The notes under the pieces: model-generated
Database searches by the model: none
Told to the model about the DNA's origin: nothing
What the model saw: only the letters and a program-made list of their open reading frames with translations
Translations under genes and position numbers: made by a program
Shown: piece by piece, positions 29,043 through 38,000 of the stretch
How the letters are laid out: each line of letters opens with the position of its first letter
Numbering within the stretch: the first letter of the stretch is position 1
DNA from: Modestobacter marinus
GTDB taxonomy: Bacteria > Actinomycetota > Actinomycetes > Mycobacteriales > Geodermatophilaceae
Reading direction: 5' to 3'
Assembly: GCF_019799945.1 (NCBI RefSeq)
Contig: NZ_JABGCH010000027.1
Location: 1 to 60,143 of the forward strand
Length of the DNA: 60,143 bases

Positions 29043-29762
29043 TCAGCTGACGGTGACGCCGATCGCCGTGCCGACCAGGTAGGTCGCGCCGGCGGCGACG
29101 GCCCCGAACAGCAACTGGCGCAGCGCGGCCCACCACCACGGGCGCGGGGTGAACCGGGCGGACAGCGCACCGGCGAGGGCGAGCCCGGCACCTCCGCACA
29201 CCAGCGCCAGCCAGAGCACGGACATCCCGAGCAGGTACGGCAGCAGGGGCACCGCCGCGCCGGCCGCGAAGGTGACGAACGAGGACACCGCGGCCACCCG
29301 CGGCGAGGGGGTGTCCTCCGGGTTGAGCCCGATCTCCGCCACGACGTGCAGCCGCAGCGCGGTCTCCGGGTCGCGGGACAGCTGCACCGAGACCCGCTCG
29401 GCCAGCTCGTCGTCCACCCCGCGGGCCCGGAGCAGCTCGACCAGCTCGCGGCGCTCGCCCTCCGGGTTGCGCAGCAGCTCCTGGCGCTCCTTGGCGACCT
29501 CGAACTCGAGCTGCTCGTTCTGGGTGGTCACCGACGTGTACTCGCCCAGCGCCATGGAGACGGCGCCGGCGACCAGGCTGGCCATGCCGGACAGGACCAC
29601 GGTCTGGGCGGACGCCCCGCCGGCCCCGACCCCGGAGACCAGCGCGGTGTTGGTCACCAGCCCGTCCATGGCACCGAAGACGGCGGCCCGCAGCCATCCG
29701 CCGGACACGTCCGCGTGCGTGTGCTCGTGCGCCTCCGCGCCGGGCAGCGCACCGGTGCTCAC
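29043..29762 (-). CDS. VIT1/CCC1-family iron/manganese transporter
   Basis: A 239-aa membrane protein of the vacuolar iron transporter family. The first helix carries [20 protein letters not shown], the VIT signature, followed by [22 protein letters not shown], a cytosolic acidic stretch with conserved Glu residues, and then three more helices. The family moves Fe2+ or Mn2+ out of the cytosol. The GTG at 29762 overlaps the rlmN stop in GTGA, so it is translationally coupled to a methyltransferase. An N-terminal AHEHTHAD stretch could bind metal. Confidence 0.9.
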   Translation of the reverse strand: MSTGALPGAEAHEHTHADVSGGWLRAAVFGAMDGLVTNTALVSGVGAGGASAQTVVLSGMASLVAGAVSMALGEYTSVTTQNEQLEFEVAKERQELLRNPEGERRELVELLRARGVDDELAERVSVQLSRDPETALRLHVVAEIGLNPEDTPSPRVAAVSSFVTFAAGAAVPLLPYLLGMSVLWLALVCGGAGLALAGALSARFTPRPWWWAALRQLLFGAVAAGATYLVGTAIGVTVS

Positions 29763-30937
29763 GTCAGGTCCGACTCCGCCCCCAGGGGCACGCTCTCCTC
29801 GATCCCCGGCACCGGGGTCGCGATGGTGGGGACGCCGTCCACCCGGTCGGCGGCGGCCAGCTGCCCGCAGGCGCCGTCGATGTCCTGGCCGCGGGTGTCG
29901 CGCACCGTCGTCGGCACGCCCGCGGCGCGCAGCCGCGCCACGAACTCGCGCTGGGCCGGCAGCGGGCTCGCGTCCCACTTGCTGCCCGGGGTGGGGTTCA
30001 GCGGGATGAGGTTCACGTGGGCCAGTCGCCTGGCCAGCAGCGTGCCGAGCAGGTCGGCGCGGAACGGCTGGTCGTTCACGTCGCGGATGAGCGCGTACTC
30101 GATCGAGTACCGGCGGCCGGTGCGGCGGCCGTAGTCGTCCGCGGCGGCGAGCACCTCGGCGACGTTCCAGCGGGTGTTGATCGGCACCAGGGTGTCGCGC
30201 AGCTCGTCGTCGGGGGCGTGCAGGCTGACCGCGAGGGTGGCGTGCAGCCCCTCCTCGGTCAGCTTCCGGATGGCCGGCACCAGGCCGACCGTGGACACCG
30301 TCACCGACCGCTGCGACAGCCCGAGGCCGTACGGCGCGGGGGTCACGAGCGCGTCGAGGGTCTTGCGGACCCGGGCGTAGTTGGCCAACGGCTCGCCCAT
30401 GCCCATGAACACCACGTTGGACAGCCGGCCCGGGCCGCCGGCGATCTCCCCGTCGGCCATCGCCGCGGCCGCCGCGACGGCCTGGCCGATGATCTCGGCG
30501 GCGGAGAGGTTGCGGGTGAGGCCGCTCTGGCCGGTGGCGCAGAACGGGCAGGCCATGCCGCACCCGGCCTGGCTGGAGATGCACACGGTGGCGCGGTCCG
30601 GGTAGCGCATGAGCACGCTCTCGACGAGGGCGCCGTCGTGCAGCCGCCACAGCGTCTTGCGGGTGCGCCCGCCGTCGGCCTCCAGGTGCCGGACGGGCGT
30701 CAGCAGCCCCGGCAGCAGCGCCTCGGCGAGGTCCGCGCGCGCGGCCGCCGGCACGTCGGTCATCCGGGCCGGGTCGGTGACCCCGGCGTAGAAGTGCCGG
30801 GCCAGCTGGTCGGCGCGGAAGGCCGGGTGCCCCAGCTCGGCGACCGCGGCGCGGGCGTCCTCCCGGGTCAGGTCGGCGAGGTGGCGCGGCGGCTTGGCAC
30901 GGCGGGGAGCGTCGAAGACGAGCGGCAGGGCAGTCAT
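29759..30937 (-). CDS. rlmN: 23S rRNA (adenine2503-C2)/tRNA(A37) methyltransferase RlmN
   Basis: RlmN is a radical-SAM dual-specificity enzyme that methylates C2 of A2503 in 23S rRNA and A37 in some tRNAs. The 4Fe-4S motif C-x3-C-x2-C is CGMACPFC, followed by [12 protein letters not shown]. The C-terminal methyl-carrying cysteine is in [10 protein letters not shown]. At 392 aa it is standard. It is 66 bp downstream of the disordered membrane protein and overlaps the VIT gene by 4 nt. Confidence 0.97.
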   Translation of the reverse strand: MTALPLVFDAPRRAKPPRHLADLTREDARAAVAELGHPAFRADQLARHFYAGVTDPARMTDVPAAARADLAEALLPGLLTPVRHLEADGGRTRKTLWRLHDGALVESVLMRYPDRATVCISSQAGCGMACPFCATGQSGLTRNLSAAEIIGQAVAAAAAMADGEIAGGPGRLSNVVFMGMGEPLANYARVRKTLDALVTPAPYGLGLSQRSVTVSTVGLVPAIRKLTEEGLHATLAVSLHAPDDELRDTLVPINTRWNVAEVLAAADDYGRRTGRRYSIEYALIRDVNDQPFRADLLGTLLARRLAHVNLIPLNPTPGSKWDASPLPAQREFVARLRAAGVPTTVRDTRGQDIDGACGQLAAADRVDGVPTIATPVPGIEESVPLGAESDLT

Positions 30938-31003
30938 GGCGCCTCCATGGTCCCACCCCGCTGGCTGCGGGGCCGCCGCGCGCGGGTGAGATGGCTCCCG
31001 GCC

Positions 31004-32302
31004 TCAGGGCTGGACGGTCGGGATCTCCGGAGTCGTCGCCGTGGCCGTGGCCTCCGTGGAGGTGCCCGCAGGGTCGGCCGTCGTGGTGGCCTCCGGAGTC
31101 GTGCCCGTCGGAGCGGCCTCGGTCGTGGTGGCCGGGGCGCTGGTCTCGGTCGTCGTGGCCGTCGCGGTGGCCTCCGTCGCCGTCGGGACCGCCGTGGACG
31201 GGGCCTCTGCGCTGGTCGTCGCCGTCCCCGGCGCGGTCGCCGTCCGTCCGGGGACGGCGGTCTCCGGGCCGACCGGCTGGGGCGCCGCCGGATCGAGCCC
31301 GACGAGGTCCTGGTTCACGACCGGAGGCTCCCCGGCCGGCGGGGCGACGACGACGGCACCGCCGGGCACTGCCACGTCGGCCGGCGCCTGGGCGGCCGCG
31401 GACGGGCGCACCCGGGGGACGACGGACGCCCGGCCCGCCGCGCTGGTGGTGCCCTTGACCCAGACGGCTCCGGCCGAGGGCTGCGGCGTGGTCGCCACCG
31501 GGTCGATGGCCTCGGCGGCGGGAACGGGAGCCGTCGGGACGGCGGAGACGGGAGCCGTCGGGACGGCGGAGACGGGAGCCGTCGGGACGGCGGGGCTCGG
31601 CGTCCGGGCCCGCCCGGCACCCGGTGCGGTGGTGGCGGCTCCCCCGGTGTCCTGCTCGGCGGCCGCGACGGCCGGTCGCTCCGGGTCGGAGCCCCCGGCC
31701 GAGGCCAGGCCGACGCCCGCGGCGACGAGCAGCACGGCCAGCGGGACCAGGATGCGGGCGCGCCACCGGGGCGCGACGGGAGGCGTGCGGACGGCCACGA
31801 CCTCCGCCTGCTCTACCCCCTCCGCCGGGGCCGGCTCTTCCGCCGTGGGCTCGTCGAGCTCAGCGGCCGGCTCGGTCGCGCGGGCCGACTCGGCGGCGAG
31901 CACCTCGGCGGCCAGGCGGAGGGCGGCACGCTCCTCCTCGGCCTGCCGGTCGGTCCGCTCGTCCTCCTCGGGACGCAGCGCCTGCAGCTCGGCGTCCAAC
32001 TCCAGGGCCGCGCGCACCAGCGCCTCGCGGCCGGTCGCGTCCTCCGGTGTGCTGCCGCCGTCCTCGATGGCCGGTTCGGCCGGGGCGGGCTCCGGGGCGG
32101 TCCACTGCGGCAGCCAGACCTCGTCCCACGCCGACGCGGGATCGGCGGGCTCGCCCTCCCGGGGGGCGGGCACGATCGCCGGCTCCCGGCCGGCCGCGGC
32201 CTCGGTCGGGAGCGCGGTCGCCGCGTCGTCCGACCGAGGCCCGGGGACCCCGGTCTCCGTCGTCGTCGGAGAACCGTCCCCCCGCGCTCGTCGCGACGCC
32301 AT
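31004..32302 (-). CDS. Single-pass membrane protein with long disordered Ala/Pro/Thr-rich tail
   Basis: I do not recognise this protein (432 aa). Residues 1-180 are acidic, with a helical, Ala/Glu/Arg-rich coiled-coil-like stretch (residues about 85-150). One transmembrane helix (ILVPLAVLLVAAGVGLASAG, about residue 184-203) follows a basic RWRAR. The outside part is about 230 residues of Ala, Pro, Thr and Val with three 8-residue AVPTAPVS units. The start is the ATG at 32302, preceded by GGGGAGGAG. The strong third-position G/C in this frame supports a real gene. It could be a stalk or wall-spanning anchor; that is only inference. Confidence 0.7.
   Translation of the reverse strand: MASRRARGDGSPTTTETGVPGPRSDDAATALPTEAAAGREPAIVPAPREGEPADPASAWDEVWLPQWTAPEPAPAEPAIEDGGSTPEDATGREALVRAALELDAELQALRPEEDERTDRQAEEERAALRLAAEVLAAESARATEPAAELDEPTAEEPAPAEGVEQAEVVAVRTPPVAPRWRARILVPLAVLLVAAGVGLASAGGSDPERPAVAAAEQDTGGAATTAPGAGRARTPSPAVPTAPVSAVPTAPVSAVPTAPVPAAEAIDPVATTPQPSAGAVWVKGTTSAAGRASVVPRVRPSAAAQAPADVAVPGGAVVVAPPAGEPPVVNQDLVGLDPAAPQPVGPETAVPGRTATAPGTATTSAEAPSTAVPTATEATATATTTETSAPATTTEAAPTGTTPEATTTADPAGTSTEATATATTPEIPTVQP
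31520..31591 (-). repeat. Three 24-bp tandem repeats
   Basis: Three head-to-tail copies of a 24-bp unit (31520-31543, 31544-31567, 31568-31591), the last two identical. They encode the AVPTAPVS units of the disordered membrane protein. The near-identity at DNA level suggests recent expansion by slippage. Confidence 0.85.
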
Positions 32303-32414
32303 CCGCACTCCTCCCCGGCGGTCGTCGCCGGCCGCCGAGCGCGGCCGGCGTCATCGACCGGATCCGTCCAGCGATGCTCCCGCACGGCCTGGCGCGGGCA
32401 CCGCGCGACGGGCG

Positions 32415-32426
32415 GTCACATGTGAC
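32415..32426. promoter_or_regulatory. 12-bp perfect palindrome, possible operator
   Basis: GTCACATGTGAC lies about 115 bp upstream of the disordered membrane protein start and just after the trmH-family stop. Its core CACATGTG occurs again at 40471-40478, upstream of the four-TM protein gene. No regulator is assigned. Confidence 0.35.
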
Positions 32427-32435
32427 GACGCCGCG

Positions 32436-33107
32436 TCACGGAATTGGTGCGATGTCGCCAGGCACCCGGGACACGTCCGCGTGCTGCCGGACCCAGGCGT
32501 GCATGGCGATCCCCGCGGCCACCCCGGCGTTCAGCGAGCGCGTCGAGCCGAACTGCGCGATGGACACGGTGAGGTCGGCGGCCGCCCGAGCCTGCGGGGT
32601 GAGGCCGGGTCCCTCCTGGCCGAACAGCAGGACGCACTGCCGGGGCAGCCCGGCGGTCTCCAGCGCGACCGCGCCGGGACCGTTGTCGACCGCCACGACC
32701 GTCAGACCGGCCGCGCGGGCGAACGCGGCCAGCCCGGCCACGTCGGGGTGGTGGCGCAGGTGCTGGTAGCGGTCGGTGACCATCGCGCCGCGGCGGTTCC
32801 ACCGACGGCGGCCGACGACGTGCACCTCCGCGGCGAGGAACGCGTTCGCCGTCCGCACCACCGTCCCGATGTTCAGGTCGTGCCCGAAGTTCTCGATGGC
32901 GACGTGGAAGGGGTGCCGGCGCTGGTCCAGGTCGGCGACGATCGCCTCGAGGGTCCAGTAGCGGTACCGGTCGGCGACGTTGCGCCGGTCGCCCTCGGCC
33001 AGCAGCACGGGGTCGTAGCGGTCGTCGTCGGGCCAGGGGCCCGCCCACGGGCCGACGCCGACCGACGTGCCCCACTCGGTCGGGCCGGGTACGGAGTCCT
33101 CGCTCAT
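32436..33107 (-). CDS. TrmH/SpoU family RNA 2'-O-methyltransferase
   Basis: A 223-aa SPOUT methyltransferase. The three family motifs are present: NFGHDLNIGTVVRTANAF, VLLFGQEGPGL and STRSLNAGVAAGIAMHAW, which build the SAM-binding trefoil knot. The short N-terminal part lacks the L30e-like domain of the rRNA-methylating relatives, so a tRNA target such as position 18 or 34 is possible. The start is the ATG at 33107. It is divergent from the DUF952-GNAT gene by 60 bp. Confidence 0.88.
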   Translation of the reverse strand: MSEDSVPGPTEWGTSVGVGPWAGPWPDDDRYDPVLLAEGDRRNVADRYRYWTLEAIVADLDQRRHPFHVAIENFGHDLNIGTVVRTANAFLAAEVHVVGRRRWNRRGAMVTDRYQHLRHHPDVAGLAAFARAAGLTVVAVDNGPGAVALETAGLPRQCVLLFGQEGPGLTPQARAAADLTVSIAQFGSTRSLNAGVAAGIAMHAWVRQHADVSRVPGDIAPIP

Positions 33108-33167
33108 CGCCGGGCATGCTGCCACCTGGGTCCGGGACGACGGACCGCGGACGCCGGGAGGACGCAC

Positions 33168-34277
33168 GTGCCCGCTGACCTGCTGGTGCACCTGATCACG
33201 CCGGGCGACTGGCGGGCGGCGCTGTCCGCGGGGGCGGTCCGCCCGCCGTCGCTGGTCACCGAGGGCTTCGTGCACCTGTCGGCGCCGGGCCAGGTCCACC
33301 TGCCCGCGGCCCGGCTCTTCCCGGGGCGGCGGGACGTCGTCCTGCTGGTGGTCGATCCGCGGCGGCTGACCGCACCGGTGCGCTGGGAGCCCGGCGACCC
33401 CGGCGACCCGGGGAGCATGCGGTTCCCGCACCTGTACGGCGAGCTGCCCACTTCCGCCGTGGTCGCGGTGGTGCCGTGGCGGGCGGGAGTTCCGCTGGAG
33501 CTGCCCGACCCGGGGGACGCCGACGCGCGGGCCAGGGCGCTGATGGTCTCGCTGCCGGTCCGCCGGGCGCCGCAGGTGCAGGACCTGCCCGGCGGCTTCG
33601 CCGTGGCCGATCCCGCCTTCCCGCACTCGCGGGACGACAACCGGGTCCTGCTCACCGCCCTGGCCGACGCCGGCGCGGTCGAGGCGGTGACGTCGGACGT
33701 GGCGGCCCGGGCCGGCTGGCCGGCGGCCGCGGCCACCCTGCTGCACCCCGGCTCCGCACCGGTCGCCGCCGAGCTGGAGCAACGGGGCTGGGAGGTCTCC
33801 CCCACGGTCGTGATGGCCCGCTGGGCGCCCTTCCCCGAAGGTCCGCCGCCACGGGTCGAGGCCGTGCCGCAGGAGGCGGTGCACGGGCTGTGGGACGCGC
33901 AGTGGCGCCGGGAGCTGACCGAGCTGGGCGCCGAACTGGACGAGGTGGTCGCCCAGCTGGTGGGCCGGGAGCACCGCACCGACCGGGTCGTCGCGGTCAC
34001 CGACCTCGCCGTCCAGGAAGGTGGCCGGGTGGTCGCCACCGCCCAGCTCCGGATCGACGGCGCGACGGCCTGGATCGAGTCGGTCGTGACGGACCCGGCG
34101 GCCCGCCGGCAGGGCCATGGGGACGCGCTGGTGGCGGCTGCGCTGGGCCGGGCGGCGGCGGCCGGGTGCGACCTGGTGCTGCTGGAGGCCGCGGTCCTGG
34201 ACTGGCCGCGGGAGTGGTACGCGCGCCGGGGGTTCTCGGTGGTGGCCCAGACCTGGGAGGCGGTCAGCCTGCGTTGA
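33168..34277 (+). CDS. DUF952 - GNAT fusion protein
   Basis: A 369-aa two-domain protein. Residues 1-110 match DUF952 (LVHLITPGDWRAAL, LVTEGFVHLSAPGQV, RFPHLYGELPTSAVVAVVPW). Residues about 115-369 form a GNAT region whose acetyl-CoA loop is VVTDPAARRQGHGDALVAAAL, ending DWPREWYARRGFSVVAQTWEAV. DUF952 is of unknown function. The fusion suggests the two halves act on the same substrate. The start is the GTG at 33168, with GGGAGGA upstream. It ends at a large bidirectional hairpin shared with cdsA. Confidence 0.83.
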   Translation: MPADLLVHLITPGDWRAALSAGAVRPPSLVTEGFVHLSAPGQVHLPAARLFPGRRDVVLLVVDPRRLTAPVRWEPGDPGDPGSMRFPHLYGELPTSAVVAVVPWRAGVPLELPDPGDADARARALMVSLPVRRAPQVQDLPGGFAVADPAFPHSRDDNRVLLTALADAGAVEAVTSDVAARAGWPAAAATLLHPGSAPVAAELEQRGWEVSPTVVMARWAPFPEGPPPRVEAVPQEAVHGLWDAQWRRELTELGAELDEVVAQLVGREHRTDRVVAVTDLAVQEGGRVVATAQLRIDGATAWIESVVTDPAARRQGHGDALVAAALGRAAAAGCDLVLLEAAVLDWPREWYARRGFSVVAQTWEAVSLR

Positions 34278-34286
34278 CTGCTCCTC

Positions 34287-34339
34287 GGCCCCGTTCCGGG
34301 TCCCGCGCTGAGCTCGCGAAGCGCGGGGAGAACGGGGTC
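34287..34339. terminator. Bidirectional terminator between DUF952-GNAT and cdsA
   Basis: An outer stem GGCCCCGTTC (34287-34296) / GAACGGGGTC (34330-34339) and an inner CCCGCGCT/AGCGCGGG stem form a near-continuous long hairpin between convergent genes. The loop holds AGCTCGCGA (34311-34319), a variant of the recurring intergenic motif. Confidence 0.7.
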
Positions 34340-34342
34340 GTT

Positions 34343-35464
34343 CTACACCGGCGCGACGACCGAGAGGATGAGCCAGGCGACCGCCGCGGAGGGCAGCAGC
34401 GAGTCCATCCGGTCCATCAGCCCGCCATGCCCGGGCAGCAGGTTGCCCATGTCCTTGATGCCCAGGTCGCGCTTGATCAGCGACTCACCCAAGTCACCGA
34501 GGGTGGCGGTGAGCGCGATGGCCACCCCGAAGAGCACCCCGCCCCACCAGGGGCCGTGGAAGGTCAGGATCATCAGCAGGACCCCGACGAGCACGCACGC
34601 GGCCACCGAGCCGGCGAGGCCCTCCCACGACTTCTTGGGGCTGACCGACGGCGCCAGCGGGCGCTTGCCGAACCGCACGCCCGCGGCGAACCCGCCGACG
34701 TCGCTGCAGACCACCGTGACGATGAACGCGAGCACCCGGGCCACGCCGTCGTCGGGCACGAGGAGCAGGGCGGCGAAACCGGCGAGCAGGGGGACGTACA
34801 GGGCGACGAGCACGGCGGCCGAGGCGTCCCGGAGGTAGCCGACCGGGCCGTCCGCCAGCCGCCAGACCAGGACGGCGACGACGGTCAGCAGGAAGCCGAC
34901 CACCAGCCCGGAGGCACCGCGGGTCCAGGCGAGCGCCAGCATCAGGACCGCGCCGACCAGGACCGGGGTCAGCGGGGACTGCTGCCCGCCGGCCCGCAGG
35001 GCCCGGCTCAGCTCGACGATGCTGATCACCACGGCCGCGACGAGCACCAGCAGGAACGACGGGCGCCACACCAGCAGCGTCGCCAGGACGACGCCGCCGA
35101 GGCCGGCCCCGACGCTGACCGCGGCCGCCATGTCGCGGCCGGCCCGGCCGGGGGCGCGGGGCGGCTGGTCCACCGGCTCGGCGGCGACGTCCGCCGCGGG
35201 CCGCGCCGGCTCGCCGGCGGCGTCCGCCGCGGGCGGCGCCGGCCGGGGCGCCGGTGTCGGTCGCGCGGCTCCGCGGGCAGCGGGCGGCGGGACCGGGGGA
35301 CGCCCGCTCCGGCGCTCCGGCGCGGCCTCCGGCAGCCCCACCGTCGAGGGACCGCTGACCGCCGCCGGGGCGTCACCGGTCCGCGGCTCGGCCAGGCCGG
35401 ACCGGCCGCGGGCAGGCTCGCGCCCCGAGCCGACGTGCTCGGGGCGGTCGTGGCGGCGGATCAC
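34343..35464 (-). CDS. cdsA: Phosphatidate cytidylyltransferase (CDP-diacylglycerol synthase)
   Basis: CdsA makes CDP-diacylglycerol from phosphatidate and CTP, the branch point of phospholipid synthesis. The catalytic domain (residues about 110-373) has around eight helices and the signature SPKKSWEGLAGS followed by GDLGESLIKRDLGIKDMGNLLPGHGGLMDRMDS, with its conserved Asp/Lys residues. Residues 1-105 are a disordered Pro/Ala/Arg-rich extension, common in actinobacteria. The start (GTG at 35464) is uncertain because the extension has no conservation. It is 20 bp downstream of frr. Confidence 0.94.
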   Translation of the reverse strand: MIRRHDRPEHVGSGREPARGRSGLAEPRTGDAPAAVSGPSTVGLPEAAPERRSGRPPVPPPAARGAARPTPAPRPAPPAADAAGEPARPAADVAAEPVDQPPRAPGRAGRDMAAAVSVGAGLGGVVLATLLVWRPSFLLVLVAAVVISIVELSRALRAGGQQSPLTPVLVGAVLMLALAWTRGASGLVVGFLLTVVAVLVWRLADGPVGYLRDASAAVLVALYVPLLAGFAALLLVPDDGVARVLAFIVTVVCSDVGGFAAGVRFGKRPLAPSVSPKKSWEGLAGSVAACVLVGVLLMILTFHGPWWGGVLFGVAIALTATLGDLGESLIKRDLGIKDMGNLLPGHGGLMDRMDSLLPSAAVAWLILSVVAPV

Positions 35465-35484
35465 GGCGGCGTCCGGGGACCGGG

Positions 35485-36042
35485 TCAGACGTCGAGCAGT
35501 TCGGCTTCCTTGTTCTTCATCGCCTCGTCGATGCTGGCGACATGGGTGGCGGTCAGGTCGTCGAGCTCCTTCTCCGCCCGCCGGACGTCGTCCTCACCGG
35601 CCTCGCCGTCCTTGGCGATGCGGTCCAGCTCCTCCTTGGCCCGCCGGCGGACGTTGCGGATGGCGACCTTCGCCTCCTCGCCCTTGTGCCGGGCCACCTT
35701 CACCAGGTCGCGGCGGCGCTCCTCGGTCAGCTGCGGGAAGATCACGCGGATCAGCGAGCCGTCGTTGGTGGGGTTCACGCCCAGGTCGGAGTCGCGGATG
35801 GACCTCTCGATGGCGTTCAGCTGGCTGGCGTCGTAGGGCTTGATGACGGCCATCCGCGCCTCGGGGACGCTGATCGAGGCCATCTGCGGCACCGGCGTGG
35901 GCGACCCGTAGTAGTCCACGATGATCTTGTTGAACATCGAGGGGGCGGCGCGGCCGGTACGGACGGAACCGAGGTCCTCGCGGGCGACCGACAGGGCCTT
36001 GTCCATCCGCTCCTCGGCGTCGAGCAGGGTGTCGTCGATCAC
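35485..36042 (-). CDS. frr: Ribosome recycling factor
   Basis: RRF, with EF-G, splits post-termination ribosomes. At 185 aa it has the standard two-domain layout: the helical bundle ([23 protein letters not shown]) and the beta domain ([21 protein letters not shown]), then [21 protein letters not shown]. The start has GGAGGAG upstream. It lies 106 bp downstream of pyrH and just before cdsA, a conserved order. Confidence 0.97.
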   Translation of the reverse strand: MIDDTLLDAEERMDKALSVAREDLGSVRTGRAAPSMFNKIIVDYYGSPTPVPQMASISVPEARMAVIKPYDASQLNAIERSIRDSDLGVNPTNDGSLIRVIFPQLTEERRRDLVKVARHKGEEAKVAIRNVRRRAKEELDRIAKDGEAGEDDVRRAEKELDDLTATHVASIDEAMKNKEAELLDV

Positions 36043-36148
36043 GGGTTCACTCCTCCTGCGGCGGCTGCCGCCGTACTGGCCGGGATGGGTTGCTGCGTGG
36101 GTGTGGGCGACGTCCGGCGACCGTCGTCCGTACCCGGTCGCCGCCGGG

Positions 36149-36937
36149 TCAGACCGGCTGACTGATCAGCGTGCCGATCTTCTCACCTGCGACCGCACGA
36201 GCGATGTTGCCGTCCTTCAGCAGGTTGAACACGACGATCGGCATGCTGTTGTCCATGCACAGGCTGATCGCCGTCGCGTCGGCGACCTTGAGCTGCTTGG
36301 CCAGGACCGTGCCGTAGTCCAGGTCGTCGTACATGGTGGCGGACGGGTTGGTCCGCGGGTCGTCGTCGTAGACGCCGTCGACGCCGTTCTTGGCCATGAG
36401 CAGCACCTGGCAGCCGATCTCCAGCGCGCGCTGCGCGGCGACGGTGTCGGTGGAGAAGTAGGGCATCCCCGCCCCGGCGCCGAAGATGACCAGCCGGCCC
36501 TTCTCCATGTGCCGGACGGCCTTGCGCGGGATGTAGGGCTCGGCGACCTGCCCCATGGTGATCGCCGTCTGCACCCGGGTCTCCAGGCCGACCTGCTCGC
36601 AGAACGCCTGCAGGGCGAGGGAGTTCATGACCGTGCCGAGCATGCCCATGTAGTCGGCGTGCCGGCGGTCCATGCCGGCCTCGGCGAGCTCGGCGCCCCG
36701 GAAGAAGTTGCCACCGCCCACGACCACGGCCACCTGGGTGCCGCCGTGCACGACCTCGGCGAGCTGCTCGGCGATGTTGTGCACGATGCCGCCGTCGACG
36801 CCGACGCTGCCGCCGCCGAACGCCTCACCGGAGAGCTTGAGCAGCACCCGCCGGTAGCCGCTGCCGTCGGCGGGGGCGGAGGCGGCGGGCGCGAACAGCA
36901 GGCCCTCCGGGTTGCTGGCAGCCGTCGTGTCGGTCAC
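36149..36937 (-). CDS. pyrH: Uridylate kinase
   Basis: UMP kinase converts UMP to UDP in pyrimidine synthesis and is usually allosterically controlled by UTP and GTP. Motifs are [43 protein letters not shown] and [12 protein letters not shown] chose the GTG at 36937 (262 aa) because CGAGGGAC lies upstream; an alternative start at 36982 would add 15 residues. A region with two mutually exclusive hairpins separates it from tsf. Confidence 0.96.
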   Translation of the reverse strand: MTDTTAASNPEGLLFAPAASAPADGSGYRRVLLKLSGEAFGGGSVGVDGGIVHNIAEQLAEVVHGGTQVAVVVGGGNFFRGAELAEAGMDRRHADYMGMLGTVMNSLALQAFCEQVGLETRVQTAITMGQVAEPYIPRKAVRHMEKGRLVIFGAGAGMPYFSTDTVAAQRALEIGCQVLLMAKNGVDGVYDDDPRTNPSATMYDDLDYGTVLAKQLKVADATAISLCMDNSMPIVVFNLLKDGNIARAVAGEKIGTLISQPV

Positions 36938-36990
36938 GTTCGTCCCTCGGGTCGGTGTCGTCTGGATCGGATCCTGCCGCATCGGCGGCG

Positions 36991-37075
36991 CGGGGTCCTC
37001 CGCACCGTCCGGACAGCAGAAGGACCCCGCTGCCCCCCACGCCTCGCAAGCTCGGCGCGGGCCCCTGCAGCGGGG
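36991..37075 (-). promoter_or_regulatory. Mutually exclusive hairpins between tsf and pyrH (attenuator-like)
   Basis: In transcription order, hairpin B pairs 37067-37075 with 37025-37033 (GCAGCGGGG arms). Hairpin A pairs 37021-37029 with 36991-36999 (CGGGGTCCT/AGGACCCCG). They share 37025-37029, so only one can form. The loop of B holds CTCGCAAGCTCG (37043-37054). This looks like an attenuator or partial terminator lowering pyrH relative to tsf. Confidence 0.55.
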
Positions 37076-37093
37076 CCGATCTACTGCTCGTGC

Positions 37094-37909
37094 TTAGGCC
37101 TGGCCGACCTCGAACCGGACGAACCGCTCGACGGTCAGTCCGGCGTCGCCGGCGACCTGCTTCACGGTGCGCTTGGGCTCGGTGATGGAGGGCTGCTCCA
37201 GCAGGACGAAGTCCTTGTAGTAGGCGTTGACCCGACCCTCGACGATCTTGCTGATCGCCTGCTCGGGCTTGCCCTCCTCCTTCGCCGTCTGCTCGGCGAC
37301 CCGGCGCTCGGTCTCCACCGCCTCGGCGGGGACCTCCTCGCGGGTCAGGTAGCGCGGACGGGCGGCGGCGATGTGCATCGCCAGGGAGCGCGCCGCCTCC
37401 TCGTTGCCACCGGAGTACTGCACCGCGACACCGATGGCCGGGGGCAGGTCGGTGGCGCGCTTGTGCAGGTAGACGGCGGTGGTGCCCTCGAAGACGGCGA
37501 ACCGGGAGAGGACCAGCTTCTCGCCGATGCGGACCGACTCGGCCTCGATCAGCTTCTCGACGGTCTGGCCGTCGACCTCGGTGGCCAGCAGGCCCGCGAC
37601 GTCGGCCGGCTTCTCGGTGATCGCGAGGTCGAGGAGCTTCTCGGCCAGCGCGACGAAGTCGGCGTTCTTGGCGACGAAGTCGGTCTCGCAGTCGAGCTCG
37701 AGCAGCGCGCCGCCCTTGCTGACGACGACGCCGTTGGTCGTCGAGCGCTCGAGGCGCTTGCCGACGTCCTTGGCGCCCTTGATCCGCAGGAACTCGACGG
37801 CCTTGTCGTACTCGCCGTCGGCCTCGGTCAGGGCCTTCTTGGCGTCCATCATGCCGGCGCCGGTGGCGTCGCGGAGGCGCTTGACGTCGGCTGCGGTGAA
37901 GGCGGGCAT
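37094..37909 (-). CDS. tsf: Translation elongation factor Ts
   Basis: EF-Ts exchanges GDP for GTP on EF-Tu. The N-terminal module has [22 protein letters not shown] (the EF-Ts signature) and later CETDFVAKN, with [11 protein letters not shown] in the core. At 271 aa it is normal for actinobacteria. It is 91 bp downstream of rpsB across a strong hairpin. Confidence 0.97.
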   Translation of the reverse strand: MPAFTAADVKRLRDATGAGMMDAKKALTEADGEYDKAVEFLRIKGAKDVGKRLERSTTNGVVVSKGGALLELDCETDFVAKNADFVALAEKLLDLAITEKPADVAGLLATEVDGQTVEKLIEAESVRIGEKLVLSRFAVFEGTTAVYLHKRATDLPPAIGVAVQYSGGNEEAARSLAMHIAAARPRYLTREEVPAEAVETERRVAEQTAKEEGKPEQAISKIVEGRVNAYYKDFVLLEQPSITEPKRTVKQVAGDAGLTVERFVRFEVGQA

Positions 37910-37951
37910 GTCACTTCCTTCTGGAGTGGTGTGCTGGGTGCGGACGTGCGG

Positions 37952-37995
37952 CGGCGCCGCTCCCCGCCCACTGGGGGCCGTGGGGAGCGGCGCCG
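37952..37995 (-). terminator. rpsB-tsf intergenic hairpin
   Basis: A 14-bp stem (37952-37965 with 37982-37995, core GGCGCCGCTCCCC/GGGGAGCGGCGCC) starts 6 bp after the rpsB stop. A partial terminator between rpsB and tsf is known in E. coli and this resembles it; the effect would be to set the S2:EF-Ts ratio. Confidence 0.65.
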
Positions 37996-38000
37996 GCGCT

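Noticed and set aside
28562-29191. N-terminal extension of dxr by about 210 residues
   Set aside because: It overlaps the DUF2631 gene on the other strand and has no similarity to Dxr; a ribosome binding site and the conserved start are at 28561.
31041-33167. Long plus-strand frame running into the DUF952-GNAT gene
   Set aside because: The upstream part is antisense to the disordered membrane protein and the TrmH-family gene. Similarity and a good ribosome binding site start only at the GTG at 33168.
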